Shown: one piece after another, positions 7,687 to 16,761 of the stretch
Position numbering within the stretch: the stretch's first letter is position 1
How the letters are laid out: every line of letters begins with the position of its first letter
The notes under the pieces: model-generated
What the model saw: the letters and a program-made list of their open reading frames with translations, nothing else
What the model was told of the DNA's origin: nothing
The model's database searches: none
Translations under genes and position numbers: made by a program
Assembly (NCBI GenBank): GCA_963668185.1
Contig: OY764162.1
Span: 2,666,001 to 2,730,000, forward strand
DNA: 64,000 bases
Direction: 5' to 3'
From: G963668185 sp963668185
GTDB taxonomy: Bacteria > Chloroflexota > Dehalococcoidia > Lucifugimonadales > G963668185

Positions 7687-9465
7687 ATGCTCTACATGCG
7701 GCACATTCTGGCGGCGACCGTGTGCTGTGCCCTAGTGGTTGCCATAGCTGCGTGCGGCACGGACGCCGATGGCGCCACGCCTGCCGCTGGCGTCGAGGCT
7801 GGCCCAGCCTCGCCTAGCTCCACTTTCGCCACACCCACGGCTGAAGTCGAGGCAGATGAGGGTACTTCAGAGAGTTCGGTGATCTATTCGCCAGCCCCGT
7901 ATGATGAAAGCGAGTCCTCTTCAGCGGACCCAGACGATGATGAGGGCGAGACTGAAGTGTACCAAACCCACGCACACCGGAGCCCAGCGTCCTTTGCCTC
8001 GGCCTCGCTGGATGAGCAGATATACTATTCGGACGTGATAGCGCGCGCGACGCTGAAGTCGGCGACTTCGACGGCAGAGACTGTCCTTGGCGAAGGCGGC
8101 TCTGCCGCCACGTATCGGCCCGTGCAGGAGCTTCGATTCACCGTACACGAGTACCTGAAGGGAAGGGGGCAGTCCGAGGTATTGGTTGTCGTGCGTGGGG
8201 ACAGGACGTACGCAACTGCCGCGACGGCGCGCGAGGAGGTGGACTTTGCCATGTTGTTCCGAAACACGACCTGGGACAACCGCCAGGGAGTGCTCTTCCT
8301 GAGGACGCTCGACGGTTCGTCTAGATTTGTGGCTCGGTACACCTCTGCCAACGCAACCGGAGCAGCGACCACTTCCGCATTCGCGATGTACACGGGCTCC
8401 ACTTACGAAGAGTGGTGGGACTATACCGTCGATGGGCTCAGCCGCGGGTGGCTGCCCGCCGGAGACGCTGCGGCATCTGGAAGCTCGGACGGGGTATCGG
8501 GCGCGGCCAGCGTGTCGTTCATAGAGGACGGCTCGGAGACGCCGTACTCTACAGTCACGTTGGGGAAGCTTAAGACCAAGATAGCTGAGATGGCGGCCAC
8601 GCTGAAGGCCGGCGAGGGCATCGCAGGGTACGAAGAGTGCATGAAGATAAGATTTCGGCGTGAGAGGATACGCCGCATAAATCCATGGACACCGCTTCAG
8701 TACAAGGCGACGCTGGCCTCCGGTTCGGCGACCGGGACAGAGGTCTTCAGAGAACGGAAAACCACTCCAGAGCCGAAGTATCTCCACTACTACGTGACCG
8801 GCGCTGACAAGGACTACTTCCAAGCCCCCATCGTCGATGAGGACTCAGACCCGTACAACGGGTACTTCCGCACGCTCTCCACCACCCGCCCACTGCCAGC
8901 AGGGACGTACAGCGTCAAGTTTAACTTACAGCATTACAAACACTTCCCCTGTAACTTCAAGCCGGATGACGCGTACGATCAGTGGACGGTAACGGTCACC
9001 GCCCCCTCCGGCACGGTGCATGAGGCGTTCTTCGATCCGGCGTCCACGTTCTTGGGCGTCGGCGCGAGCGGCGGCGCGGGCGTCATCTCCCCCGCGTCCT
9101 TCAACGTCGGCGGCGCGACCGCCACGATCACGCGGATAGTAGTGTCGTTCGGCAGCATGGTCTCCATGCAGATATCGCCGTCCGTCTCGCTGTCCGGCAA
9201 GCACATCGAGTTCATCAAGGTGGACGGCACAGTGGCGGCAAGGCTCTCGTTCGATAAGGGGGACCTCAAGGGCGGCATCGGCATCGGCGGGGCCAGCGCT
9301 GGCAACGGCACCAGCACGGCGGAGGCGGCGGTGTCGGCGGCGGCGCACGCGGAGATAGCCGCGGCAATGGCCGAGGCGCAGGCCACGGGAAGCAAGATGT
9401 ACTTCTGGTTCGTGTCCAGCGCCCCGTGGAAGGCGGGGGACAAGCTCATGCTCCGTATCCGGTGA
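7687..9465 (+). CDS. secreted lipoprotein of unknown function, paralog D
   Basis: 592 aa. ATG 7687 follows a purine-rich ggaagggga ribosome-binding site. Signal peptide with two Cys in the core and lipobox IAAC (Cys23). Linker rich in Glu/Asp/Ser/Pro (ESESSSADPDDDEGE type). Then SLDEQIYYSD, VHEYLKGRGQSEVLVVV and the same C-terminal domain ending WKAGDKLMLRIR. The conserved Cys are in YEEC and FPCNFKPD. It is the last and shortest copy and is followed by palindromic repeats. Function unknown; an extracellular sensing, adhesion or binding role would fit the architecture but is not shown. Confidence 0.8.
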   Translation: MLYMRHILAATVCCALVVAIAACGTDADGATPAAGVEAGPASPSSTFATPTAEVEADEGTSESSVIYSPAPYDESESSSADPDDDEGETEVYQTHAHRSPASFASASLDEQIYYSDVIARATLKSATSTAETVLGEGGSAATYRPVQELRFTVHEYLKGRGQSEVLVVVRGDRTYATAATAREEVDFAMLFRNTTWDNRQGVLFLRTLDGSSRFVARYTSANATGAATTSAFAMYTGSTYEEWWDYTVDGLSRGWLPAGDAAASGSSDGVSGAASVSFIEDGSETPYSTVTLGKLKTKIAEMAATLKAGEGIAGYEECMKIRFRRERIRRINPWTPLQYKATLASGSATGTEVFRERKTTPEPKYLHYYVTGADKDYFQAPIVDEDSDPYNGYFRTLSTTRPLPAGTYSVKFNLQHYKHFPCNFKPDDAYDQWTVTVTAPSGTVHEAFFDPASTFLGVGASGGAGVISPASFNVGGATATITRIVVSFGSMVSMQISPSVSLSGKHIEFIKVDGTVAARLSFDKGDLKGGIGIGGASAGNGTSTAEAAVSAAAHAEIAAAMAEAQATGSKMYFWFVSSAPWKAGDKLMLRIR

Positions 9466-9620
9466 GGCCCCATCTCAATCTTCCCCAGCAGACTGGGGAA
9501 GAGGCCAGAGGCCCCACCCGGGCCACCCCTTGATTCCGGCCTTCGCCGGAATGACGATGGGGATAGGAGATTGGCGGTAGGCTCCAGCAGACTGGGGAAG
9601 GGGGCAGAGGCCCCGGCCCC
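9466..9620. repeat. intergenic palindromic repeat block
   Basis: Holds two copies of the cagcagactggggaag hairpin element (about 9480-9502 and 9582-9600) and a hairpin attccggccttcgccggaat near 9533-9553. The gccccatctcaatcttcccc start resembles the segment after paralog B. It separates convergent genes and may end transcription from both sides. No gene seen. Confidence 0.6.
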
Positions 9621-11339
9621 CTATGACCCCGTCATCTTGTACTGTGGCGCCACGCTGCCGCCTTCCGGGATTCCCATGGGCATCCGCACGTCCAGGAGCA
9701 TCGGGCGGCCCTCACGCGCTACGGTTTCCAGCGACTCGCTGATCGTGCTCTCCACGCTCGCCTCGTCGGTCACGCGCCGGCCCTCGACGCCGAACGCGTC
9801 GGCGATCGCCGCGGGGTCCATGCCCTGGAGCGCGACGAAGTTGTAGTCCCCGTTCCGGCTCATGAGTCCGCCTGAGCCTTGGAAGGAGTTGGCCACGATG
9901 CCGTAAGACTCGTTGTTGGGTATCACGTAAAGCACGGGTACGCCGTGATGGGCTGCCGTCCACATCGCCGAGTCCGCGTAGTAGAGCGAGCCGTCGCCCA
10001 CGAGGCCGGCGACCGGCTTGTCGGGCGCGCCGAGCTTGGCTCCGACCGCCGCACCTACGCCGTACCCTTCCGAGCCTCCGGCCGGGCTGATGTAAACGTT
10101 GTTCCCGCCGTTTCCGCCCAGGATCTCGATGGGCGTTGCGAACTGCTCCATCGTGATGAGCCCGCCGCCCTGCTTCTCCATAGCCGCGTCGAGGGCGTCG
10201 GCCAGCACCCAGCCTCGCACCTTGTCCTGCTCCGGGCCTCTGCGCTGGGCGTCGCGCCGCCTTTCGCTTCGGACGTTTGCCGCGGCCTGCCGCGCCTTCT
10301 CCCGCCTCTCCTCGGCGTTTGACGGCGCGAGCTCTCCTTCGAGCAGTTCGTTGAGTCGCTCGACTGTCCGCAGTTCGTCGGCCAGTATCGCCAAGTCCAG
10401 GCCGGGGACGTTCTTCAGGTGGTCGATGCCTGAGCCGACGGCGAACGTCCTGTCCGCCCCTGCGTACGCCTGGTAGTGGTCGGCGCTCCATACCTTCGTC
10501 GGCCGGGTCCCGATGAAGGCGATGCAGTCCGGCTGCCACTCCTGGATCACCGAGTCGACCCGCCTCCCCGTATGCAGCGGGTGCTTGATCGAAACGCTTC
10601 TCATGTCGCCCGCAACAACGGCGCCCGCGTTGATCGCTAGCGCCGTCGTGGCCGCCTCGGCCCCGCTCTTCCACACGCCGTCGCCCACGCAGATCAGCGG
10701 TCGTTCAGCCCCTTGCAGGTACTGTGCGGCCTCCAGAAGATCGTCGTCCGAAGGCATGCCCGCTCTCACCTGCGGGAACGGGCCCTCGGCGATCGTGGCG
10801 GTGGTCTGCGCATGACCCAGCAGCCGGTCGTACACCGCCAGGTGCACTGGCCCCACGGGCGGCGTCAGGGCCACTCGGATCGCCCGCTCCACCGCAGGAG
10901 CCAGCCCTTCGGCCTCGATCACCGTCCAGTTCGCCTTGGTGAACGGGGCCGAGATTGCCGTCGGCCCCACATTGTGGGTTACGTCCAGCTCCACGTAGTC
11001 GCCCCTGCTGCCCGTGTCGCCTACGAAGGTGATGATCACCACCGGCAGGCTGCCGCCCCAGACGTTGATGAGCTGCCCCAGGCACTGGGCGAGCCCGGCC
11101 CCAAGATGCACCGTCATAACTGCCGCGCCCTTTGAAGCCTGCGCGAAACCGCCGGCCGTGGCGGTCACGGAGCCTTCGTGCAGGCTGACGATGCCGTGAA
11201 TGTCCGGATTCGAGTGAATCGCATCGAAGAACAGGGCTTCCCTGGAGCCGGGATTGTTGAAGACGTACTTGACGCCGCTGGCAACCAACTGCTCCACGAT
11301 CACTTGGCACGGGTTGCCGGTGAACTGCCTTGAATCCAT
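9621..11339 (-). CDS. thiamine diphosphate-dependent enzyme (benzoylformate decarboxylase/acetolactate synthase-like)
   Basis: 572 aa. Start is ATG 11339, 8 bases after GGAGGAAA; the longer open frame upstream lacks family similarity. The N-terminal Pyr domain has FNNPGSREALFF and the catalytic glutamate in LHEGS (Glu55). The middle domain is nucleotide-fold-like, and the C-terminal PP domain has the ThDP/Mg motif GDGSLYYADSAMW followed by NNESYG. The family decarboxylates or carboligates 2-oxo acids in the cytoplasm. The pattern is closer to benzoylformate-decarboxylase-type enzymes than to biosynthetic acetolactate synthase, and no small regulatory subunit is next to it. Substrate unknown. 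Confidence 0.85.
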   Translation of the reverse strand: MDSRQFTGNPCQVIVEQLVASGVKYVFNNPGSREALFFDAIHSNPDIHGIVSLHEGSVTATAGGFAQASKGAAVMTVHLGAGLAQCLGQLINVWGGSLPVVIITFVGDTGSRGDYVELDVTHNVGPTAISAPFTKANWTVIEAEGLAPAVERAIRVALTPPVGPVHLAVYDRLLGHAQTTATIAEGPFPQVRAGMPSDDDLLEAAQYLQGAERPLICVGDGVWKSGAEAATTALAINAGAVVAGDMRSVSIKHPLHTGRRVDSVIQEWQPDCIAFIGTRPTKVWSADHYQAYAGADRTFAVGSGIDHLKNVPGLDLAILADELRTVERLNELLEGELAPSNAEERREKARQAAANVRSERRRDAQRRGPEQDKVRGWVLADALDAAMEKQGGGLITMEQFATPIEILGGNGGNNVYISPAGGSEGYGVGAAVGAKLGAPDKPVAGLVGDGSLYYADSAMWTAAHHGVPVLYVIPNNESYGIVANSFQGSGGLMSRNGDYNFVALQGMDPAAIADAFGVEGRRVTDEASVESTISESLETVAREGRPMLLDVRMPMGIPEGGSVAPQYKMTGS

Positions 11340-11422
11340 GAGTGTTTCCTCCAATCGTCGGGCCGGTGTTGCTGGAGATGTTACGCGATTTCCGCTCGCT
11401 CGGCCCCCTTTTCGTCGAATCG

Positions 11423-12733
11423 TCACTCCAACTTCAGTATGGACGGATAGACTCTGACGAGGACTACCGTGTACACGGCCAGGGCTACCGAGCCGATGAA
11501 CGTCGAGACCTGGACGCCGTACCACTCCGCCAGCGCGCCTGCCAGCAAAGCCGTAACGGGGAAGCCGCCCCACGTGGCCATCGAAAGTCCGGCGATCCGC
11601 CCGCGCATGTTGTCCGGGACGATCGCCTGTATGGCCCCGTTTGTGGCCGTGTAGAAGAAGCCCTGCGACCCGTTCACCACCGTGAGCAGTATCATTCCGG
11701 CGATGAACCAGGGCAGAAGGGACACGGCGGCCATCGCTACCGTCGCGACGGCGGTCACCAGCAGGATCATCACTCCCCTGCGCCTGACGTTGCTGAGCGT
11801 GGCCAGCAGCGCGGCTCCAATCAGCATCCCCAGACCGCCGGTCAGGTAGAGGAGCCCAAGCCCGGACGGGCCTACGTTGTACACCTCTGCCGCATAGACG
11901 GGCAGCAGGCCCGCGATGAACGGGTACATGAACAACGGGGCCGAAAGCTGTAGGACCAGCAGAGCCAGCACGTTCGGGTTACCCTTGACGTACTTCGCCC
12001 CCTCGATCAGGCCCGCGATGGCTTCCGAAGGCCTGGGCTTTGGCTCGCCGGAAACGCGCACTCGTATCGTCAGGGCGATCGCGGCGGCGATGAAGAACAG
12101 GACCGCCTCGGCAATGAGCGTCGGGCCCCCGCCTGCGTACTCGATCATCAGCCCGCCCAACGCGGGAATCGCCAGGCGCGTGGAAGCTCTGCCCATATTG
12201 GAAAGGGCGAACGCGTTGATCAGGCCTTTCCTGGGCACGCTGTTCGCGATAATCGAAGCGACCGCCGGCTCGTTAACCGTCCAGGAGAAGCCCACGAGGA
12301 GCATGAACGCGATTATCTGGGCCTCGGCTACGTATCCGGTGATTACTCCCAGGCCAAGGGCCGCGGCCAGTCCGCCCTGGTAAGCGTAGATCGCCGCCAG
12401 CACCTTGCGGCGGTCCATGGCGTCCACCAGGAACCCGCCGAACGGGGACATGATGAGGAGCGGCACCGCCTCCAGGCTGGCCACGAGGCTGGTTATGAAC
12501 GGCGACTTCGTAACGTCGTAGATCAGCCAGCCGATGACGACCTGCTGGAGAAAGTAACCCCCGCCCGCAAGTGAGATGGTGACGAACAGCAACCTGAACG
12601 CGCCGAAGCGGAACGCCTCGAATGTTTGGGCAAGCGCCGGCAGGCCGGGGAACCTCGCTCTCGGCGCGTTCGGGAGCGCCTCCTCGCCCGGTGTCTGAGG
12701 CGGCTGGGGCGGAGTGGACGTGGTGTCTGCCAT
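11423..12733 (-). CDS. MFS transporter
   Basis: 436 aa, about 12 hydrophobic segments after a short Pro-rich cytoplasmic N-terminus. It resembles the EntS/MFS_3 group of small-molecule exporters: FGGFLVDAMDRRKVL between helices 2 and 3 is the MFS loop motif, and a pseudo-repeat follows in the C-terminal half (IPDNMRGRIAGL-like segment). Located upstream of and in the same direction as the ThDP enzyme (83-bp gap), so the two may be co-transcribed. Substrate not predictable. Confidence 0.85.
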   Translation of the reverse strand: MADTTSTPPQPPQTPGEEALPNAPRARFPGLPALAQTFEAFRFGAFRLLFVTISLAGGGYFLQQVVIGWLIYDVTKSPFITSLVASLEAVPLLIMSPFGGFLVDAMDRRKVLAAIYAYQGGLAAALGLGVITGYVAEAQIIAFMLLVGFSWTVNEPAVASIIANSVPRKGLINAFALSNMGRASTRLAIPALGGLMIEYAGGGPTLIAEAVLFFIAAAIALTIRVRVSGEPKPRPSEAIAGLIEGAKYVKGNPNVLALLVLQLSAPLFMYPFIAGLLPVYAAEVYNVGPSGLGLLYLTGGLGMLIGAALLATLSNVRRRGVMILLVTAVATVAMAAVSLLPWFIAGMILLTVVNGSQGFFYTATNGAIQAIVPDNMRGRIAGLSMATWGGFPVTALLAGALAEWYGVQVSTFIGSVALAVYTVVLVRVYPSILKLE

Positions 12734-12794
12734 TAGAGTTGGCGAATTATAAGTCGGAGCGTGTCCGTGCGGGCGAGATCTTCAGATAAAGGCG

Positions 12795-13619
12795 CTAGGA
12801 GAACAGTGCGGCGGCCTCGGCCTCGCACCTTCTCCGCTCGGCGTCGGTCAGCGGCTCGTACGTCGAGGCCGTCTCGACGTTCGACACGATCCTGTCCGGA
12901 TAGCGCGCTCCCGGTATGGCTACCGATACCCTCGGGTCTGAGAGCACGTACCGGAGCAGCATGGACGGGGTCAGGAACTCGTTGGCGTTCTCGCTGCTCA
13001 TCCGGTTCCGTATCGCGCTCGTCCTCCCGGAGCCGCCGAGCGGCCTCATCACTATGACGCCAACATCCTCTTGCTCCGCTAGGGCCAGCAAAGGCTCGGA
13101 CTCGGTGTAGAACGCGGAGTACTCCAGCATGACTGCGCCAAACTCGCCGGATCTGATCGCCCGCTCGACGATATCGAGGCTGTGCGAGGACACCGCGATG
13201 TGGCCGATCAGGCCCCTGTACTGCGCGACCTTCAGCCCGTTGAGCGCGCCGTCTTCGGCCATGACCTCGTCCCAGGCCTCCTGCGTGGAAACGTCGTGCA
13301 GATGGTAGAGCGCGATGTGCCTGCTGCCGAGGACGCTCAGGCTCCGGTCCACGTCGTACTGGACGCCGTTGATCCCCCGGCTCATAGACTTGGTTGACAC
13401 GTACACGCCCGCGTCGCCTCGCTCGCGAAGCACCTGCCCCAGCAGGTACTCGCTGCCCTCGTACTCGCGGCCGGAGTCGATGAAGTTGATGCCCAGGTCA
13501 AGGGCTGTCTGTATGGTCGTCGAGCCTTCAGGGATCTGGGGCGTGTCCATCGCGCCCAGTCCCAGTTCGGTCACCATCAGGCCGGTCTTTCCCAGCCGGC
13601 GCTCTTTAATGCGAGACAA
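12795..13619 (-). CDS. aldo/keto reductase
   Basis: 274 aa. TTG 13619 is chosen as start: GGAGG sits 7 bases upstream and the protein then begins with the family's usual RRLGKTGLMV. The longer frame would add about 40 unrelated residues. AKR catalytic residues are visible: Asp in INFIDSGREY, Tyr in REYEGSE, Lys in STKSM and His in YHLHDV. The NADPH-binding end (SVAIPGARYPD) is present. Cytoplasmic NAD(P)H-dependent carbonyl reductase or dehydrogenase; substrate unknown. Divergent from the FAD oxidoreductase at 13785. Confidence 0.88.
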   Translation of the reverse strand: MSRIKERRLGKTGLMVTELGLGAMDTPQIPEGSTTIQTALDLGINFIDSGREYEGSEYLLGQVLRERGDAGVYVSTKSMSRGINGVQYDVDRSLSVLGSRHIALYHLHDVSTQEAWDEVMAEDGALNGLKVAQYRGLIGHIAVSSHSLDIVERAIRSGEFGAVMLEYSAFYTESEPLLALAEQEDVGVIVMRPLGGSGRTSAIRNRMSSENANEFLTPSMLLRYVLSDPRVSVAIPGARYPDRIVSNVETASTYEPLTDAERRRCEAEAAALFS

Positions 13620-13784
13620 GGCGCCACCTCCTTGTCGGCGTCCAGGTCCGGGCCGTGGACGCAAGCATAGCGCGAACCGCGGCTCTGCGGACGCCGAAAT
13701 GGGACGTAATTCATCCCAATTCCTGTTCGCGGTATTCAATCATCGGCTAGAATCGGGCGCAGCCGTTCGCAGAGGTGAAACTGG

Positions 13785-15437
13785 ATGACATCGGAAGCAG
13801 ATCCCCGGTCACGGGACAAGGCATCGATCTATGGCAGGTACAACAAGCCTGAACGCCACGTTCCGGTCGTGGTCGTCGGCGCCGGCGTCGCGGGGACAGC
13901 CGCAGCCGTCGAGGCGGCCAGGGCGGGAGTCGAGGTGCTCCTGATCGACGAGAACCCCATAGACCTCGGCATGATGTCTCTGGACGTTCCGCTTTTCTTC
14001 GGCCAGCGCATGCTTACCACCGTTCAGAACAGGGCAAGCATGCTCCAGCGTCTGGTCCTGTCCAGCGAGGGCCTCGCCGCCGCTGAGGAAGCGGGCGCGG
14101 AGTTGATGCTCGGCCATTACGTCTGGGGGGCCTTTCGCAACTCGGCCAACGTGCGGGAGTTGGAAGGGCCGATGGTCGGCGTGGCCGACGAAGACCGCAC
14201 CTGGTGCATCGGGTACGACAGGCTCATCGTCGCCGCCGGCGCCCGCGACATGGGCATGGCCTTCCCCGGTTGGGACAAGGCCGGCGTGATGGGCGCCAAC
14301 GGGGCGTGGTCCCTCATCAGCCGATACCGCGCGCTCACCTCGCAGCGCATGGTGATCGTCGGCTCCGGCGACCTGGGCCTGAAGACCGCCGAGGCCGCGC
14401 TCGATAACGGAGTGGAAGTCGCCGCCATCGTAGAAGTCGAGGACCGCGTGCTGGGAGACGAAGACCTGGCGCGGAAGCTGCGTGAGCGCGGCGTCGAAAT
14501 GCACACGTCGCACACAGTCGCGAGCGCCGAGGGCTCGGGCGATGAGGTCGAGGGCGTCCGCATCGTTCAGGTTGACTCCGGTCTCAGGCCGGTGTCCGGG
14601 TCGGAGAAGGCGCTGGAGTGCGACACGATTGTGCTCGCGATCGGGCTGGTGCCGAACATAGAGCTTCTGGCCCTCCTGGGCGCGGACACGCCGTTCAGGT
14701 CTGAGCACGGCGGCTTCTCCGCCACGGTCGACGAGTGGATGCGGACCAGCGCTCCAAACGTGTACGCCGCCGGCGACGTGGCCGGCTGGCACGGCGCGAT
14801 GGCGCTGGACGACGAAATCGCGGCTCAGCAGGGCCGCCTCGCTGGGATGGCGGCGGCGGAGTCGCTCGGCGCGGCCACCGGGGAACAGGCCCGCGAGCTG
14901 CGCTCGGAGTTGGACAGGCTGAACGGCGCCTCCCCAGGTCCTGTGCACGGCCATTTCCGCAAGTGGATGGTCTCTCAGATCAACGCGGACGGGTGGGGAG
15001 CCTACACGTGTCTGTGCGAGGAGGTCACTCGCCGGGAGCTATGCGACGTGCAGCCGCCGAGGTACCTGGAGTGGCAATCGGAGCAGATGAGCGCCCGCAG
15101 CCTTTCCACGCTCTTGGAAGACGGCCCGGTCAACCAGGACCAGATCAAGAGGCTCACCAGGGCGGGGATGGGCTACTGCCAGGGGAGGCGATGCCGCGAG
15201 CAGGTCTCGCTCCTGCTGGCCGAGGAAGCGGGGATCGACGTATCACAGATTCCCATGCCCACATACCGCCCGCCGGTCAGGCCGTTGCCCCTGCGCATCA
15301 TGTCCGCGGAAGACGAAGACGAAGAGACCCGTGAGCATTGGACCGGTTGGTTCGGATTCGAAAGGATCTTCAGGTCAGGCGTTGGGGGGCTTGGGCCTCC
15401 TCCCGGCCGTCGCCGCCGGTGGAGGACTGTCCGATAG
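13785..15437 (+). CDS. FAD/NAD(P)-dependent oxidoreductase with BFD-type [2Fe-2S] domain (opine/amine dehydrogenase alpha subunit-like)
   Basis: 550 aa. Start ATG 13785 with GAGGTG upstream. FAD motif VVVVGAGVAGTAAA near residue 30, second dinucleotide motif IVGSGDLGLKTAE near 190, and YAAGDVAG near 325. After the reductase fold comes a BFD-like [2Fe-2S] region with four Cys: CLC in TCLCEEV and C...C in YCQGRRC. This domain order matches HcnB/OoxA-type subunits of heteromeric dehydrogenases that oxidise opines, glycine or cyclic amino acids. The partner in those systems is a DAO-type FAD subunit, and exactly such a gene follows. The last ~45 residues are an Arg-rich tail without clear similarity. 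Confidence 0.85.
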   Translation: MTSEADPRSRDKASIYGRYNKPERHVPVVVVGAGVAGTAAAVEAARAGVEVLLIDENPIDLGMMSLDVPLFFGQRMLTTVQNRASMLQRLVLSSEGLAAAEEAGAELMLGHYVWGAFRNSANVRELEGPMVGVADEDRTWCIGYDRLIVAAGARDMGMAFPGWDKAGVMGANGAWSLISRYRALTSQRMVIVGSGDLGLKTAEAALDNGVEVAAIVEVEDRVLGDEDLARKLRERGVEMHTSHTVASAEGSGDEVEGVRIVQVDSGLRPVSGSEKALECDTIVLAIGLVPNIELLALLGADTPFRSEHGGFSATVDEWMRTSAPNVYAAGDVAGWHGAMALDDEIAAQQGRLAGMAAAESLGAATGEQARELRSELDRLNGASPGPVHGHFRKWMVSQINADGWGAYTCLCEEVTRRELCDVQPPRYLEWQSEQMSARSLSTLLEDGPVNQDQIKRLTRAGMGYCQGRRCREQVSLLLAEEAGIDVSQIPMPTYRPPVRPLPLRIMSAEDEDEETREHWTGWFGFERIFRSGVGGLGPPPGRRRRWRTVR

Positions 15438-15458
15438 ACGTTAGGCGCGGTTCCGTTT

Positions 15459-15489
15459 CGTTCGTGGTGAGCCTGTCGAACCATGAGCG
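15459..15489. repeat. dispersed palindromic repeat, TTCGTGGTGAGCCTGTCGA family
   Basis: Full-length copy in the 148-bp gap between the BFD-type oxidoreductase and the DAO gene, so the two may have lost or altered tight operon coupling. Confidence 0.6.
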
Positions 15490-15585
15490 GGCTGCTGACC
15501 TCTATACTAGGTCGTCACCTATAACGAAACGGAAACGTATGCGCGCTGGCAATGACACGCTTGCGAGAGCAATCAGGAGGAAACG

Positions 15586-16740
15586 ATGGCACAGGTAGAT
15601 GGAGCGACAGTCGTCGTAATCGGCGGCGGCGTGATCGGGCTTAGCTCGGCATGGTGGCTGGCCCGAAGCGAGGTCGATGTCATCGTTATCGAGAGAGGGT
15701 TCGTCGGAGGCGAGGCTTCCGGGCGCAATGGCGGGCAGACGCTTCACCTGTACAGCCCGTTCGGCATGGAGGAACAGCGCCTCTGGCCGATGATGGACGA
15801 GATGCTCGGCTACCCCACCGAGTGGCACGTTGGCAACATGTCCGTCGGCTTTGACGAGGACTCGCTGGAGTTCCAGAAGCAGATGGTCCAGCGAGAGTTG
15901 GACATGGGCTTCAAAGCCGAGGTTATCGACGCCCAGCAGGTGAGGGAGCTCGTGCCTCTCATAAACAGGGACGTCGTAGGCGGAATCAAGCGGCAGCACG
16001 GCGGCCACGCCAATCCGCAGCGCACGGTGCAGGCGTTCGCGTGGGCGCTGCAGGACCTGGGCGGCCGCATATACCAGAATCACACCGCCACGGGGTTGAC
16101 GGTTGAGGGAGACCGCGTCACTTCCGTGATCACCGACAGGGGCGAGTTCGCCGCCGATTACGTGATCAACGCGGCAGGCCCGTCCACGGGCATGATCGCC
16201 GAGATGGCCGGCGTGGATCTACCGCTCGCGCACGGACGCGTCGAGCAGATCGTGACCGAGCCGCTCCCTCCAATGTGGCCCGGCAACGTGGCCGGCAACG
16301 GCGTGTACGGTCGTCAGACCAAGCGCGGCAATCTCGCGTACGGCGGAGGCCCACACGAATGGATCGACGTCACCGACCTGTCTGAGCCGGAGAAGCGCAC
16401 GACGCCGCTAATCCGGAATCTGGCCCGCCGCGTGATGCACCTCTACGGCGAAGCGAGGGACCTTCGCGTCATCCGGAGTTGGGGCGGCGTCGTAGAGCAG
16501 ACGCCCGACGGGCAGCCCGTTATCGACAGGCTGGACAACCCGTCCAACTTCATCATTGCCACCATGTCCAGCGTCGGCTTCGGCCTGTCGCCGGCCGTCG
16601 GCAGGGCAGTAAGCGAACTCGTCATCAGCGGCGAGGTGAGCTTCACGGACATCAGCGAACTGAGCATGAGCCGGTTCGCCGATGTTGGCCCCAACTGGCG
16701 GGAAGAACAGGGCTGGATTCCCGCCCCCCAGCGCGAATAG
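15586..16740 (+). CDS. FAD-dependent oxidoreductase, DAO family (D-amino acid/glycine/sarcosine oxidase-like)
   Basis: 384 aa. ATG 15586 is preceded by AGGAGG at ideal spacing. N-terminal ADP-binding motif VVVIGGGVIGLSSAWWLA, followed by the DAO-family SGRNGGQ segment and a C-terminal FAD-contacting VGFGLSPAVGRAVSE. The family oxidises C-N bonds of small amines (sarcosine, glycine, D-amino acids, hydroxyproline) in the cytoplasm. Together with the preceding BFD-type protein it resembles the beta/alpha pairs of hydrogen cyanide synthase, octopine oxidase or hydroxyproline dehydrogenase, in which electrons pass through the [2Fe-2S] subunit. The specific amine is unknown. Confidence 0.88.
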   Translation: MAQVDGATVVVIGGGVIGLSSAWWLARSEVDVIVIERGFVGGEASGRNGGQTLHLYSPFGMEEQRLWPMMDEMLGYPTEWHVGNMSVGFDEDSLEFQKQMVQRELDMGFKAEVIDAQQVRELVPLINRDVVGGIKRQHGGHANPQRTVQAFAWALQDLGGRIYQNHTATGLTVEGDRVTSVITDRGEFAADYVINAAGPSTGMIAEMAGVDLPLAHGRVEQIVTEPLPPMWPGNVAGNGVYGRQTKRGNLAYGGGPHEWIDVTDLSEPEKRTTPLIRNLARRVMHLYGEARDLRVIRSWGGVVEQTPDGQPVIDRLDNPSNFIIATMSSVGFGLSPAVGRAVSELVISGEVSFTDISELSMSRFADVGPNWREEQGWIPAPQRE

Positions 16741-16761
16741 CTCTATCGCTGGGCGGCTGCC

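Noticed and set aside
9466..9620. Small RNA gene
   Set aside because: The secondary structure is explained by known repeat families and there is no promoter-like sequence in front.
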